Below the pieces are notes generated by a model. It did no database searches. It was not told the DNA's origin and saw nothing but the letters and a program-made list of their open reading frames with translations. From VXRD01 sp965232265 (GTDB taxonomy: Bacteria > Latescibacterota > UBA2968), in the NCBI GenBank assembly GCA_965232265.1, contig CBDDPH010000002.1:3534001-3598000 (forward strand): a DNA stretch of 64,000 nt, written 5' to 3'. Each line of letters begins with the position of its first letter. The first letter of the stretch is position 1. Shown one piece after another: positions 35,385 to 43,038 of the stretch. The translations under genes were made by a program, and so were the position numbers.

Positions 35385-36464
35385 TCACCCTCTTTGCCCG
35401 CGCTGGCGCAAATAGTGATCTGCCAGCACGAGTGCCATCATGGCTTCCACAATGGGAACTGCGCGGGGTAAAACGCAGGGATCGTGCCTACCGCGCCCTT
35501 TGAGCGTGGTGGGATTGCCGTGGATATCGACGGTTTCTTGCTCGGCCAAAATGGTGGCAGTGGGCTTGAAAGCTGCGCGAATGACAATGGGTTCACCATT
35601 CGAGATCCCCCCCTGAATACCGCCGGAATAATTTGTGCGCGTGTGAATCCCGCTGCCATCGTTGTAAAAGGGATCGTTGTGTGCAGAGCCGGTCATCGCA
35701 ATACCGCCAAAACCAGAGCCGGATTCAAACCCCTTGCAGGCGGGCAGTGAAAGCATGGATTTGGCGAGATCGGCTTCGAGTTTGTCAAAGATGGGTTCAC
35801 CCCAGCCGGGCGGAACGCGATGGGCAACGGCCTCGACCACACCACCGAGAGAATCGCCATCTTTGCGGGCGGCAGCGATGCGCTGAATGATTCGCTCGGC
35901 AATCTCGGCATCGGGTACGCGGGCGATATTCGACTCGACCTGTTCGCGAGTAACCCTGACGGGATCGACACTGGCAACAAGGGTGTGAACCCGGCGCACA
36001 TAGGCGATAATATCGATATCGCAATCGCGTTTGAGCAATTTGCGCGCAACCGCACCTGCTGCAACGCGGCCGATGGTCTCGCGCGCACTGGCTCTGCCCC
36101 CCCCTTTCCAGTTGCGAATACCGTATTTTTGTTCGTACGTGTAATCGGCGTGTGAAGGGCGATATTTGGTGCGTATTTCTTCGTAATCTCTGGAACGCGC
36201 ATCCTGATTCCACACCATCATCGAGATGGGCGTACCCAGGGTTTTGCCCTCAAAAAGACCCGAGTGGATTTCTATCTGGTCTTCTTCTTTGCGCTGTGTG
36301 GTAATTTTGCTCTGGCCCGGTTTGCGGCGGTCGAGTTCAATCTGAATATCTTCTTCGCTGATCGCCAGGCCGGGCGGGCATCCATCTAACACAACACCAA
36401 CGCCCCCACCGTGTGACTCCCCCCAGGTGGTGATGCGAAACGCACGACCATAAGTGCTGCTCAT
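35385..36464 (-). CDS. aroC: Chorismate synthase
   Basis: A 359-residue protein from ATG 36464 (MSSTYGRAFRITTWGESHGG), preceded by GAGGAA. The upstream ATG at 36530 would add a non-native 22 residues. Family blocks GRASARETIGRVAAGA, SGFGGIAMTGSAHNDPF and RTNYSGGIQGGISNGE are intact. It makes chorismate from EPSP with reduced FMN. No other shikimate genes are nearby. Confidence 0.96.
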   Translation of the reverse strand: MSSTYGRAFRITTWGESHGGGVGVVLDGCPPGLAISEEDIQIELDRRKPGQSKITTQRKEEDQIEIHSGLFEGKTLGTPISMMVWNQDARSRDYEEIRTKYRPSHADYTYEQKYGIRNWKGGGRASARETIGRVAAGAVARKLLKRDCDIDIIAYVRRVHTLVASVDPVRVTREQVESNIARVPDAEIAERIIQRIAAARKDGDSLGGVVEAVAHRVPPGWGEPIFDKLEADLAKSMLSLPACKGFESGSGFGGIAMTGSAHNDPFYNDGSGIHTRTNYSGGIQGGISNGEPIVIRAAFKPTATILAEQETVDIHGNPTTLKGRGRHDPCVLPRAVPIVEAMMALVLADHYLRQRGQRG

Positions 36465-36557
36465 AACAAGTTCCTCTATATCATAACCTAAATGGTATGC
36501 AAATGTACCCAATGGATAGTGGGGAGTCAAGCAACGCGCAATACTCAGCGGTATTGT

Positions 36558-37511
36558 TCAGGCAAACACAACCGCCGCGAGTTGTTGTGCAATGGATTTT
36601 ACAGGAGCGGGATGCACATTGCTCAATACAATAATACAGACCTCGTCATCTAAAAATCGCAACAAAACCGTGCTGAATCCCGATACCCCACCGCCGTGCA
36701 TAACACATCCATTGTCCTCTACGCGCCAGCCGCAGGCGTAATTGTTCAACACCGGCGTAAACATCTGCTCGTAAGACGCCTGTGAAATCAGTTTGCCATC
36801 GCCGAGCGCGGCATCCCACTTCGCCAGATCTTCTGCTGTGGAATACAAATTTCCCCCACCGGTCAGAATCGGCATATAGATCATCGGCGAATTGATCACA
36901 CCTTTCCCCGCAGGCGCATACCCGCGTGCGCGATGTGGCAAAATTGGATCGGGATGATCGCATCCCGTATCGGCCATTTTAAGCGGGTCCAATATGTGCT
37001 CGTTCAAAAAAGCCCGATATGATTGGCCCGACACATTTTCGATCACTCGCGACAAGACAAAAAATCCCGTTCCACTATAGTGATACTTTATACCCGGCGG
37101 CGCTACGAGAGGCCGATCCACAACTTTTTGAATTGTCTCATCAGGCGTTGCTTTCAGCGACATGGTATCGGAAAAACCGGGCAGTTCCCACACATGCATA
37201 ATCCCCGCCGTATTGCTCAGCAGATGGTGTAATGTGATCCCGGTCCAGTGATCGGGAATGTCCGGCAAATACTCCGAGAGCAAATTGTCTATTTGGAGTT
37301 TGCCCTGCTCGGCCAATATCATCACCGCCATTGCAGTAAATGTCTTGGTTATGGAACCAATGCGAAATTTGGTATGCAGGGCATGTGGCACATTGTTTTC
37401 CCGATCAGCCATCCCATATCCCTGCGCCAATAATCGCTTTCCCGAACGCACTGCGAGAACCACACCCGAAAAATTGTGCGTTTGAACAACTGCATTTAAT
37501 TTGTCTTTCAT
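36558..37511 (-). CDS. Serine hydrolase, beta-lactamase class C/PBP family
   Basis: A 317-residue protein. The nucleophile motif S53-I-T-K56 (RIGSITKTF), the YSG triad element (YHYSGTGF) and the C-terminal HGGGVSGF are in place. No signal peptide is evident, so it may be a cytoplasmic esterase or peptidase rather than a periplasmic PBP. Its 5' end overlaps the divergent lipoprotein reading frame region near 37501. Confidence 0.87.
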   Translation of the reverse strand: MKDKLNAVVQTHNFSGVVLAVRSGKRLLAQGYGMADRENNVPHALHTKFRIGSITKTFTAMAVMILAEQGKLQIDNLLSEYLPDIPDHWTGITLHHLLSNTAGIMHVWELPGFSDTMSLKATPDETIQKVVDRPLVAPPGIKYHYSGTGFFVLSRVIENVSGQSYRAFLNEHILDPLKMADTGCDHPDPILPHRARGYAPAGKGVINSPMIYMPILTGGGNLYSTAEDLAKWDAALGDGKLISQASYEQMFTPVLNNYACGWRVEDNGCVMHGGGVSGFSTVLLRFLDDEVCIIVLSNVHPAPVKSIAQQLAAVVFA

Positions 37512-37542
37512 GGATCACCTCATAAGCCTTATATTTCACATC

Positions 37543-38067
37543 ATGAAAATTGCAAAATACACAAAATATCAGGGGATCTCCCCTGTCCTATTTTTGTTTT
37601 TTATCGCCTGTATGCCCCAACTCGAGTTACCCGACGCCCCTGACCGCGTAACTGAAAAACCCGAATTTGAACAGTACGGGATTCCCGAATACCAAATTTA
37701 CAAAGACAAACCGCGTCCTGTCAATCTCGTGAGCCATCCGCGCGCGATTCGATTCAAAGACCGCTTGATTCACGGCGCCAAAGTTGGACCCAACTTTGCG
37801 GGCGACCAAACCATTGTGCGGTGGTTTTGCGGCGAAGAATGCCAGCAATTCGCCGTTATTGACGCGCGAACAGGCAGTGTGATCTTCGCGCCCTTTGTCA
37901 CGCATCTGGGCTTCCGTTTTCGCCTCGACAGCAAACTCCTGATCGTCAACCCTCCCGAAGCCGTCGAACGCGCCGCCCAAACAGGCAGATCCAAATCGCA
38001 CTATCGCACCGCGTATTACGTCTGGCACTACGGCGAACTTGTCGAGGTCTATGCGATCAAATACTAA
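37543..38067 (+). CDS. Small putative lipoprotein
   Basis: A 174-residue protein from ATG 37543 (MKIAKYTKY). A hydrophobic signal segment ends in LFFIACMPQ, a plausible lipobox with C at about residue 24. The mature part has VGPNFAGDQTIVRWFCGEEC and FAVIDARTGSVIF, a block I recall in uncharacterised lipoproteins. Two cysteines (F-C-G-E-E-C) could form a disulphide. The function is unknown. An in-frame ATG at 37501 exists but would spoil the signal peptide. Confidence 0.7.
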   Translation: MKIAKYTKYQGISPVLFLFFIACMPQLELPDAPDRVTEKPEFEQYGIPEYQIYKDKPRPVNLVSHPRAIRFKDRLIHGAKVGPNFAGDQTIVRWFCGEECQQFAVIDARTGSVIFAPFVTHLGFRFRLDSKLLIVNPPEAVERAAQTGRSKSHYRTAYYVWHYGELVEVYAIKY

Positions 38068-38070
38068 GGG

Positions 38071-38234
38071 CTGTTTTAAAACGCTATTTATCATTGTCCG
38101 ATGAAGCGATTTTCGTAAGGACAGGTTGAACGGGCTTAAGAGACAGCCAGTTGTACCCCACTCGAAACCTGTCCCTAAACCGTGGATTTTTTGCTTCTAA
38201 AAGGGTGGATTCAGAAATTTCAAAACAGCTTCTT
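38071..38234. repeat. Nested palindrome carrying a GTACAACTG copy
   Basis: Outer ends GCTGTTTT (38073) and AAAACAGC (about 38223-38230) are inverted. Inside, GGACAGGTT (38119) pairs with AACCTGTCC (about 38166-38174) around the CAGTTGTACCCC phrase. It looks like a small MITE-like insertion, about 160 bp, between convergent genes. Confidence 0.65.
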
Positions 38235-38250
38235 AGTGGATTTCTCACCA

Positions 38251-38287
38251 AAACCAAAAGGCCACCTCCCAAAGGAAATGGCCTTTT
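38251..38287 (-). terminator. Terminator after frr (probably bidirectional)
   Basis: AAAAGGCCA...TGGCCTTTT forms a 9-bp stem, with T-rich flanks on both strands. It lies 25 bases after the frr stop. Confidence 0.8.
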
Positions 38288-38311
38288 CAATTCATCAGAT
38301 CTCGTCCCGCC

Positions 38312-38869
38312 TCAAACTTCCATAATTTCTTTTTCTTTTTCTCCTAACACGTCATCAATTTTTGCGACAAACTCATCGGTCAAATCCTGCACGCGATCTG
38401 TTGTGCGCCTGGCATCGTCTTCGGGAATCTCGCCTTCTTTTTGTGCATCGCGGATGAGTTCATTGGCATCGCGACGGGTATTGCGAACCGAAATGCGGCT
38501 TTCTTCTGCATATTGCCTCACCACCCGCACCAACTCTCGCCTGCGGTCTTCTGTCAACTGCGGAATGGGCAACCGAATAATCGTACCGTCGTTGGTCGGC
38601 GTCAATCCCAAATTCGATTCCAGAATTGCCTTTTCAATCAGCGGAATCGCCGACTTATCCCAGGGTTGAATCGCAATTAAACGCGGTTCTGGCACACCCA
38701 CTGTAGCGACTTGATTAATCGGCATCTGTGTACCGTAATACGCGACCCGAATTTGATCCAGCAAATGCGCGTTGGCACGCCCCGTTCGCACTGTACCCAT
38801 CTCATTTTGCAGGGCTATCACAGACTTTTGCATGGCCGTTCGCGCTTCAGCCATAATCTCATCAATCAC
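38312..38869 (-). CDS. frr: Ribosome recycling factor
   Basis: A 185-residue RRF. KSVIALQNEMGTVRTGRANA and QVATVGVPEPRLIAIQPWDK are family signatures, as is the C-terminal RTTDRVQDLTDEFVAKID. With EF-G it splits post-termination ribosomes. It follows tsf directly with a 30-base gap, where pyrH is usually found. Confidence 0.97.
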   Translation of the reverse strand: MIDEIMAEARTAMQKSVIALQNEMGTVRTGRANAHLLDQIRVAYYGTQMPINQVATVGVPEPRLIAIQPWDKSAIPLIEKAILESNLGLTPTNDGTIIRLPIPQLTEDRRRELVRVVRQYAEESRISVRNTRRDANELIRDAQKEGEIPEDDARRTTDRVQDLTDEFVAKIDDVLGEKEKEIMEV

Positions 38870-38899
38870 GGCGTACCTCCTCTGGGCATTTATAGACGC

Positions 38900-39499
38900 T
38901 TAACTCTCTTCGCCCAGGACAAAACGGGCGAATCGGCGAATGGTGATATTTTCGCCGCACTTGGCCACCAAGTCTGAGTGCAGATCCTGAATGGTTTTGT
39001 CCGGATCTTTGACAAAAGCCTGCTCCATCAAGACCACTTCTTGATAGTACTTTTCCATGCGGCCTTCCACAATCCGATCCACGATGTGCTCGGGCTTGCC
39101 TTCGCCGAGTGCCTGATCCCGATAAATATTCTTTTCTTTTTCCAGCATTTCGGCATCTACGTCCTCGCGATTTACAACGAGAGGTGCAGCGGCGGCGATG
39201 TGCATAGCCACATCTTTTGAAAACGTCTGGAACTCATCGGTACGCGCGACAAAGTCAGTTTCGCTATTGATCTCGAGCAAAACCCCCAATTGGCTTCCCG
39301 CATGGATATAAGACGCAATCGCTCCCTCTTTGGCCTGACGTCCCGCCCTGCTCTCGGCTTTGGCAATGCCCCGTTTACGCAACAACTCAACAGCCTTATC
39401 CATGACGCCATCGGCCTCTTCGAGCGCCCGTTTACAATCCATCATGCCCACATTGGTTCTGGCACGCAATTCCTGAACCATTTTTGCAGAAATAGCCAT
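38900..39499 (-). CDS. tsf: Elongation factor Ts
   Basis: A 199-residue protein from ATG 39499 (MAISAKMVQELRARTNVGMM). The core TDFVARTDEF and signature MDCKRALEEADG are present. It exchanges GDP on EF-Tu. It is of the short type, with one core subdomain. A frame extends 29 codons upstream into the rpsB-tsf spacer and is not native. Confidence 0.96.
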   Translation of the reverse strand: MAISAKMVQELRARTNVGMMDCKRALEEADGVMDKAVELLRKRGIAKAESRAGRQAKEGAIASYIHAGSQLGVLLEINSETDFVARTDEFQTFSKDVAMHIAAAAPLVVNREDVDAEMLEKEKNIYRDQALGEGKPEHIVDRIVEGRMEKYYQEVVLMEQAFVKDPDKTIQDLHSDLVAKCGENITIRRFARFVLGEES

Positions 39500-39515
39500 T
39501 TCAGTCTCCGTCTTA

Positions 39516-40274
39516 TCAATTATTACTGGGATCGATTTCTGTAATCTCAGGGCCCGCATCTGGCACAGGGCCATCTTCTTCGTCATCCTGCCGAACAGTT
39601 GTACCCTCGACCACGGCCTCGGCCATCAAATTTGTAATCAGCGCAATGGACCGCATCGCATCATCATTGCCAGGAATGGGATGGTCAACCTCATCCGGAT
39701 CGCAGTTGGTATCGACAATTGCCACAAGCGGAATATCTAGGCGACGCGCTTCGGCGACTGCGATTTTTTCCTTTTTGGTATCCACGACAAATACGAGTGC
39801 GGGCAAACGCCCCATACTGCGGATTCCGCCCAGGGATTTTTGCAACTTATCGCGCTCGCGTTCCAAACGCAATACTTCCTTTTTGGTCAACTGCTGATAT
39901 GTGCCATCGCCGGCCATTTTATCCAGCGTGTCCAAGCGGCGAATGCTCTGCCGGATCGTTTGAAAATTCGTCAGCATGCCCCCCAACCAGCGGTTGTTGA
40001 CGTAAAACATATCGCAGCGTTCAGCGGCATCTAAAATGATGTCTTTAGCCTGTTTCTTCGTACCGACAAAAAGAATCGGCTGGCCTGTTTCGGCAGCCTT
40101 GCGTACAGCCTGATAGGCCGCTTCGATTTGCATCTGCGTCTTTTGCAAATCGACAATGTAAATACCATTGCGTTCTGTAAAAATGTACTTCTGCATCTTT
40201 GGATTCCACCGCCGGGTTTGATGCCCGAAGTGAACCCCAGATTCGAGCAGTTGCCTCATTGAAACAACAGCCAT
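39516..40274 (-). CDS. rpsB: 30S ribosomal protein S2
   Basis: A 252-residue protein from ATG 40274 (MAVVSMRQLLESGVHFGHQT), with AGGAGGTGAC 5 bases upstream. RRWNPKMQKYIFTERNGIYI, NNRWLGGMLTNFQTIR and PLVAIVDTNCDPDEVDHPIP confirm S2. It has an acidic C-terminal tail. It is in the order rplM-rpsI-rpsB-tsf-frr. Confidence 0.97.
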   Translation of the reverse strand: MAVVSMRQLLESGVHFGHQTRRWNPKMQKYIFTERNGIYIVDLQKTQMQIEAAYQAVRKAAETGQPILFVGTKKQAKDIILDAAERCDMFYVNNRWLGGMLTNFQTIRQSIRRLDTLDKMAGDGTYQQLTKKEVLRLERERDKLQKSLGGIRSMGRLPALVFVVDTKKEKIAVAEARRLDIPLVAIVDTNCDPDEVDHPIPGNDDAMRSIALITNLMAEAVVEGTTVRQDDEEDGPVPDAGPEITEIDPSNN

Positions 40275-40383
40275 GTCACCTCCTGCACTTTGGGTTTGTC
40301 CTCTGCATCCCTCATCTTGCCTCATTGCCATCTGGCACCCGTGAAGCAATCAGGATGCATGTGATATCCAGAAATATTCTGGT

Positions 40384-40779
40384 TTAACGCTTGGAAAATT
40401 GGAATTTTTTGCGCGCGCCGGGCTGCCCGGGTTTTTTGCGTTCCACTTTGCGCGGATCGCGCGTGAGCAAGCCCGCCTGTCGCAGGGGTTTGTGATTGCT
40501 CGTATTCACACTTTGCAAACTGCGCGCAATACCCAATCGCACGGCACCGGCCTGACCGGTCAAACCGCCCCCCTTTGCTTTGGCAACAATATCATAAGTT
40601 CCCCGAGTCTCAGTCACATCTAAGGGCTGTTCGATAATCATCACCAATGTCTCCCGTTTGAGATAATCGAGCGCGGAAAGCCCATTGATAACAATCGACC
40701 CCGTCCCGGGAAAGAGTTTTACATGCGCCGTCGAAGTTTTGCGACGCCCCGTAGCAGAACTCAGTGGTTCAACTGCCAA
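40384..40779 (-). CDS. rpsI: 30S ribosomal protein S9
   Basis: A 131-residue protein starting at TTG 40779 (reads LAVEPLSSATGRRKTSTA, with TTG as initiator), preceded by AGGAGGTGAT at optimal spacing. The upstream TTG at 40803 lies inside the rplM coding region and lacks an SD. The C-terminal RDPRKVERKKPG...FQFSKR tail, which reaches the decoding site, is intact. Confidence 0.95.
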   Translation of the reverse strand: MAVEPLSSATGRRKTSTAHVKLFPGTGSIVINGLSALDYLKRETLVMIIEQPLDVTETRGTYDIVAKAKGGGLTGQAGAVRLGIARSLQSVNTSNHKPLRQAGLLTRDPRKVERKKPGQPGARKKFQFSKR

Positions 40780-40792
40780 ATAATCACCTCCT

Positions 40793-41224
40793 CTATAAAT
40801 CAATAGGCTCAGGAGACTGAGCCTGGTGTGGGTGCTCTGGCCCGGCGTAAATGCGGACCTTTTTGATCATCTGTCGCCCCAATTTGTTGTGGGGCAACAT
40901 ACCCCGAATCGCGTGCTCAAGTACAAATGTGGGACGCTTTTCCAGCGCATCTTCCAGCGTTTGCTTCTTAAGCCCACTGGGATACCCACTATAACTCGTA
41001 TAGACCTTCTGCTGGGCTTTGTTATTGCCCTTCACCTGAATTTTTTCGGCATTTATAATAACGACGTGATCCCCCGTATCGACATGGGGGGTAAAAAAAG
41101 GCTTGTGTTTGCCGCGCAAAATTCGGGCAACGCCACTGGCAAATCGCCCCAGCACCTTGCCTTCTGCATCGGCGACATACCAGGTTTGTTCAACATCACC
41201 TTTTTTGGCACTCGGTGTCATCAT
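40793..41224 (-). CDS. rplM: 50S ribosomal protein L13
   Basis: A 143-residue protein. TWYVADAEGKVLGRFASGVA, GDHVVIINAEKIQVKGN and RGMLPHNKLGRQMIKKVRIY are L13 blocks. An N-terminal extension of about 12 residues (MMTPSAKKGDVE) is longer than in E. coli. It leads the rplM-rpsI-rpsB-tsf-frr operon. The structured RNA unit at 41386-41671 lies upstream on the same strand. Confidence 0.97.
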   Translation of the reverse strand: MMTPSAKKGDVEQTWYVADAEGKVLGRFASGVARILRGKHKPFFTPHVDTGDHVVIINAEKIQVKGNNKAQQKVYTSYSGYPSGLKKQTLEDALEKRPTFVLEHAIRGMLPHNKLGRQMIKKVRIYAGPEHPHQAQSPEPIDL

Positions 41225-41317
41225 CTTTTCACTTCCTCTCCAATTTTTGAAATCGCAAAGTATTTTAAGCCTTTGAAGGTACAGTATAATCCAATTTTGT
41301 CAAGTTAGAAAGAGGCG

Positions 41318-41347
41318 AAAACATCCGCAGATGAACGCAGATGAAAT
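41318..41347. repeat. ATCTGCG dispersed repeat, copy 3 (inverted)
   Basis: AAAACATCCGCAGATGAACG then CAGATGAAATA, the reverse complement of the phrase at 31082-31125 and 30136-30160. It lies in the rplM leader region. Confidence 0.7.
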
Positions 41348-41385
41348 ATTATAGAAGATCAGGATGCACTAACCACTGACCACTC

Positions 41386-41440
41386 AAAAAAAAGCGCCAC
41401 ACGTCGGGTGTCGGAAAACCGACCCATCTCCGTGCGGCGC
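41386..41440 (-). terminator. Strong intrinsic terminator of the leader RNA
   Basis: On the minus strand, GCGCCGCACG pairs with CGTGTGGCGC (10 bp, one G-T). An inner hairpin GTCGG-TTTT-CCGAC sits inside, and T8 follows directly. Part of its 5' arm could instead pair in TCCGT...ACGGA (about 41428-41455), a possible antiterminator. Confidence 0.9.
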
Positions 41441-41578
41441 ATCGTCTGACGGAAGTTTCTGCCTCGCGATTGTCAAAAAATCGCCAAGGTGGCAGATAAC
41501 AAACCGATCGATGGCTGTCTTGGATTGCCAGGTGCGCTACCATTCGAGATGCTATTCCCGCTCCTGGCAGAGGCGCAC

Positions 41579-41614
41579 CTAACGACAGCCACCTCCACTG
41601 GTCATTTCACTCAT
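41579..41614 (-). CDS. 11-codon leader peptide ORF MSEMTSGGGCR
   Basis: It follows an almost perfect anti-16S sequence, AGAAAGGAGGTG (41620-41631), with 5 bases between that sequence and the ATG, an SD far stronger than most genes here. It ends in TAG. The same frame continues past this TAG and two more TAGs (41552-41554, 41537-41539) to a TGA at 41384-41386, with no TAA or TGA between. It could be an attenuator leader peptide or the start of a longer read-through protein. Confidence 0.5.
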   Translation of the reverse strand: MSEMTSGGGCR

Positions 41615-41642
41615 TCGACCACCTCCTTTCTTGTGTGGTTCC

Positions 41643-41671
41643 AATATAGCCCATGCAAAGGTGAAAGTCAA
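41643..41671 (-). promoter_or_regulatory. Near-consensus sigma-70 promoter
   Basis: On the minus strand, TTGACT (41671-41666), a 17-base spacer and TATATT (41648-41643). The predicted start is about 41636, just upstream of the strong SD and leader ORF. Confidence 0.8.
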
Positions 41672-41691
41672 CCCATGAAAAGGTAGAGGTA

Positions 41692-42492
41692 TTAGAAGCA
41701 ACACACAGCAATCCCCGATGGACGATCCAATCCCGCAGTGATAAGATCTTCAATATTCGAACCATCCAGGTTCGCACGTTGAATTTTGGACGTTCCATAG
41801 TTGTCATAGTCCCCCCAATACATCTTCTTTTTCACGACATCCAGAGCAATCCCCGATGGACGATCCAATCCCTCGATAACGAGATCCTGAACATCTGAAC
41901 CATCTACGTTAGCTCGTTGAATTTTGGACACACCAGCACCCTTATAGTTCGTCCAGTACATCTTCTCTCTCCCCGCGTCTAAGGCAATCCCCAATGGAAG
42001 TAATTCGGTGATAACGAGGGTTTCAACATGAGAGCCATCCAGATTCGCTCGTTGAATTTTAGTCAAGTCTGTCCAGTATATCTTTTCGCTGTCCAGATCC
42101 AGAGCGATACCGTTAGGAATACGCAATTCGGTGATAACGAGGGTTTCAACATGAGAGCCATCCAGGTCCGCTCGTTGTACTTTGCACCCCACGGTCTCTC
42201 CCCAGGCCGCGTCCGTCCAGTACATTTTTTTTTCGCCCATGTGCAAGGCAATACCATCTGGAAGATACACATCAGAAGTAATCAGATCCTCGACATCTGA
42301 ACCATCTAGGTTTGCACGCTGAATTTTGGACGTTCCTGCATCTGTCCAGTACATCTTCCCCTCGTCTCTATCCAGGGCAATACTATTGGGAATGTGCAAT
42401 CCCACAGCAACGAGATCTCTGACATCTGAACCACCTGTGTTTGCACACTGAACTTTAGAAGTTCCCAGATCTGTCCAATATATTTTTTTCAT
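41692..42492 (-). CDS. YWTD (LDLR class B-like) beta-propeller protein
   Basis: 266 residues from ATG 42492 (MKKIYWTD). Six repeats of about 43 residues share a [K/R]-x-YWTD...SKIQRANLDGSDVEDL...P-x-GIALD pattern, giving one closed six-bladed propeller. A longer start at 42570 is possible but adds a hydrophobic N-terminus overlapping the divergent gene. With the short start there is no signal peptide, which is odd for a fold usually extracellular. The repeats are nearly identical to each other, suggesting recent duplication. The ligand is unknown. Confidence 0.85.
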   Translation of the reverse strand: MKKIYWTDLGTSKVQCANTGGSDVRDLVAVGLHIPNSIALDRDEGKMYWTDAGTSKIQRANLDGSDVEDLITSDVYLPDGIALHMGEKKMYWTDAAWGETVGCKVQRADLDGSHVETLVITELRIPNGIALDLDSEKIYWTDLTKIQRANLDGSHVETLVITELLPLGIALDAGREKMYWTNYKGAGVSKIQRANVDGSDVQDLVIEGLDRPSGIALDVVKKKMYWGDYDNYGTSKIQRANLDGSNIEDLITAGLDRPSGIAVCCF

Positions 42493-42555
42493 AGCGGATC
42501 CAATCCAAAAGTGCAAGCACCTAATATGCACAAATACATATTTATGATTGTAATA

Positions 42556-42571
42556 TATGCTTATGAGCATA
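42556..42571. promoter_or_regulatory. Palindromic operator candidate
   Basis: TATGCT-TATG-AGCATA, a 16-base dyad between the divergent YWTD and XRE genes, 34 bases before the XRE ATG. XRE repressors commonly bind such a dyad and control their own promoter. Confidence 0.5.
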
Positions 42572-42604
42572 AAAAAATACAGAAAATTACCTTATTTTTC
42601 ATTT

Positions 42605-43021
42605 ATGATCGTAACGGGACGAAAAATAAGGGAATTACGGCACGCAAAAAACTGGTCTCAACTCGACCTCGCCAATGCGGCCAATATTGACCAAGCGACG
42701 GTATCTCGCATTGAAGCAGAGACAAAAGTGCCCCGAGCCGATACCCTGGTCGCTATTGCTGCTGCTTTGGGCGTTTCGCCGGATGTCCTTTTGGGCGCAA
42801 ATTCCGAAACAACTATCGTTTATCCGCAAGAGCGCGATCTCGAGTTAAGCAGTATTGTAAACGACCGCATTAACACACTCACAACAGAACAACTCAGAGA
42901 ACTGAATATTTTACTGTCTTCTGAAGACGGCAAAGCCGTGCTTTCTGCACTACTGCGCTTGCAAACAAAGGAATCACTGGAAAAAGTTCGCAAACTTCTC
43001 GAAGTCTTGGGAGAGGAGTAA
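42605..43021 (+). CDS. XRE-family HTH transcriptional regulator
   Basis: 138 residues from ATG 42605 (MIVTGRKIRELRHAK). The HTH is LANAANIDQATVSRIEAE, in a standard Cro/CI fold (residues 1-62). The C-terminal half is a charged helical region (about 80-138) of unknown role, probably for dimerisation. It is divergent from the YWTD gene, with a palindrome between. Confidence 0.88.
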   Translation: MIVTGRKIRELRHAKNWSQLDLANAANIDQATVSRIEAETKVPRADTLVAIAAALGVSPDVLLGANSETTIVYPQERDLELSSIVNDRINTLTTEQLRELNILLSSEDGKAVLSALLRLQTKESLEKVRKLLEVLGEE

Positions 43022-43038
43022 ACGCCCCTCACGCCATA

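Larger units (their letters stand above)
41386..41636 (-). ncRNA. Candidate structured ncRNA/leader RNA upstream of rplM
   Basis: A roughly 250-base transcription unit bounded by a near-consensus promoter and a strong terminator. It has nested long-range stems on the minus strand: TGGCTGTC/GACAGCCA enclosing AGGTGCGC/GCGCACCT. A second arm is TCTGCC/GGCAGA enclosing GCGATT/AATCGC, and an upstream hairpin is TGGTC/GACCA. I checked it by eye against common riboswitches, 6S, SRP, RNase P, tmRNA and T-box hallmarks and found none. It may be a regulatory leader of the L13/S9 operon or an independent sRNA. Confidence 0.6.

Noticed and set aside
41349..41543. A 64-codon frame inside the leader RNA
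   Set aside because: It has no SD, overlaps the terminator stem and T-run, and reads through structural sequence; composition is Arg/Trp-rich.
41510..41580. tRNA-like text (GGGAATAGC...GGTAGCGCACCTGG) on the minus strand
   Set aside because: It resembles a tRNA 5' half and D-arm, but no T-arm, matching acceptor 3' strand or anticodon stem follows. Its pairing is better explained by the stems of the leader RNA.
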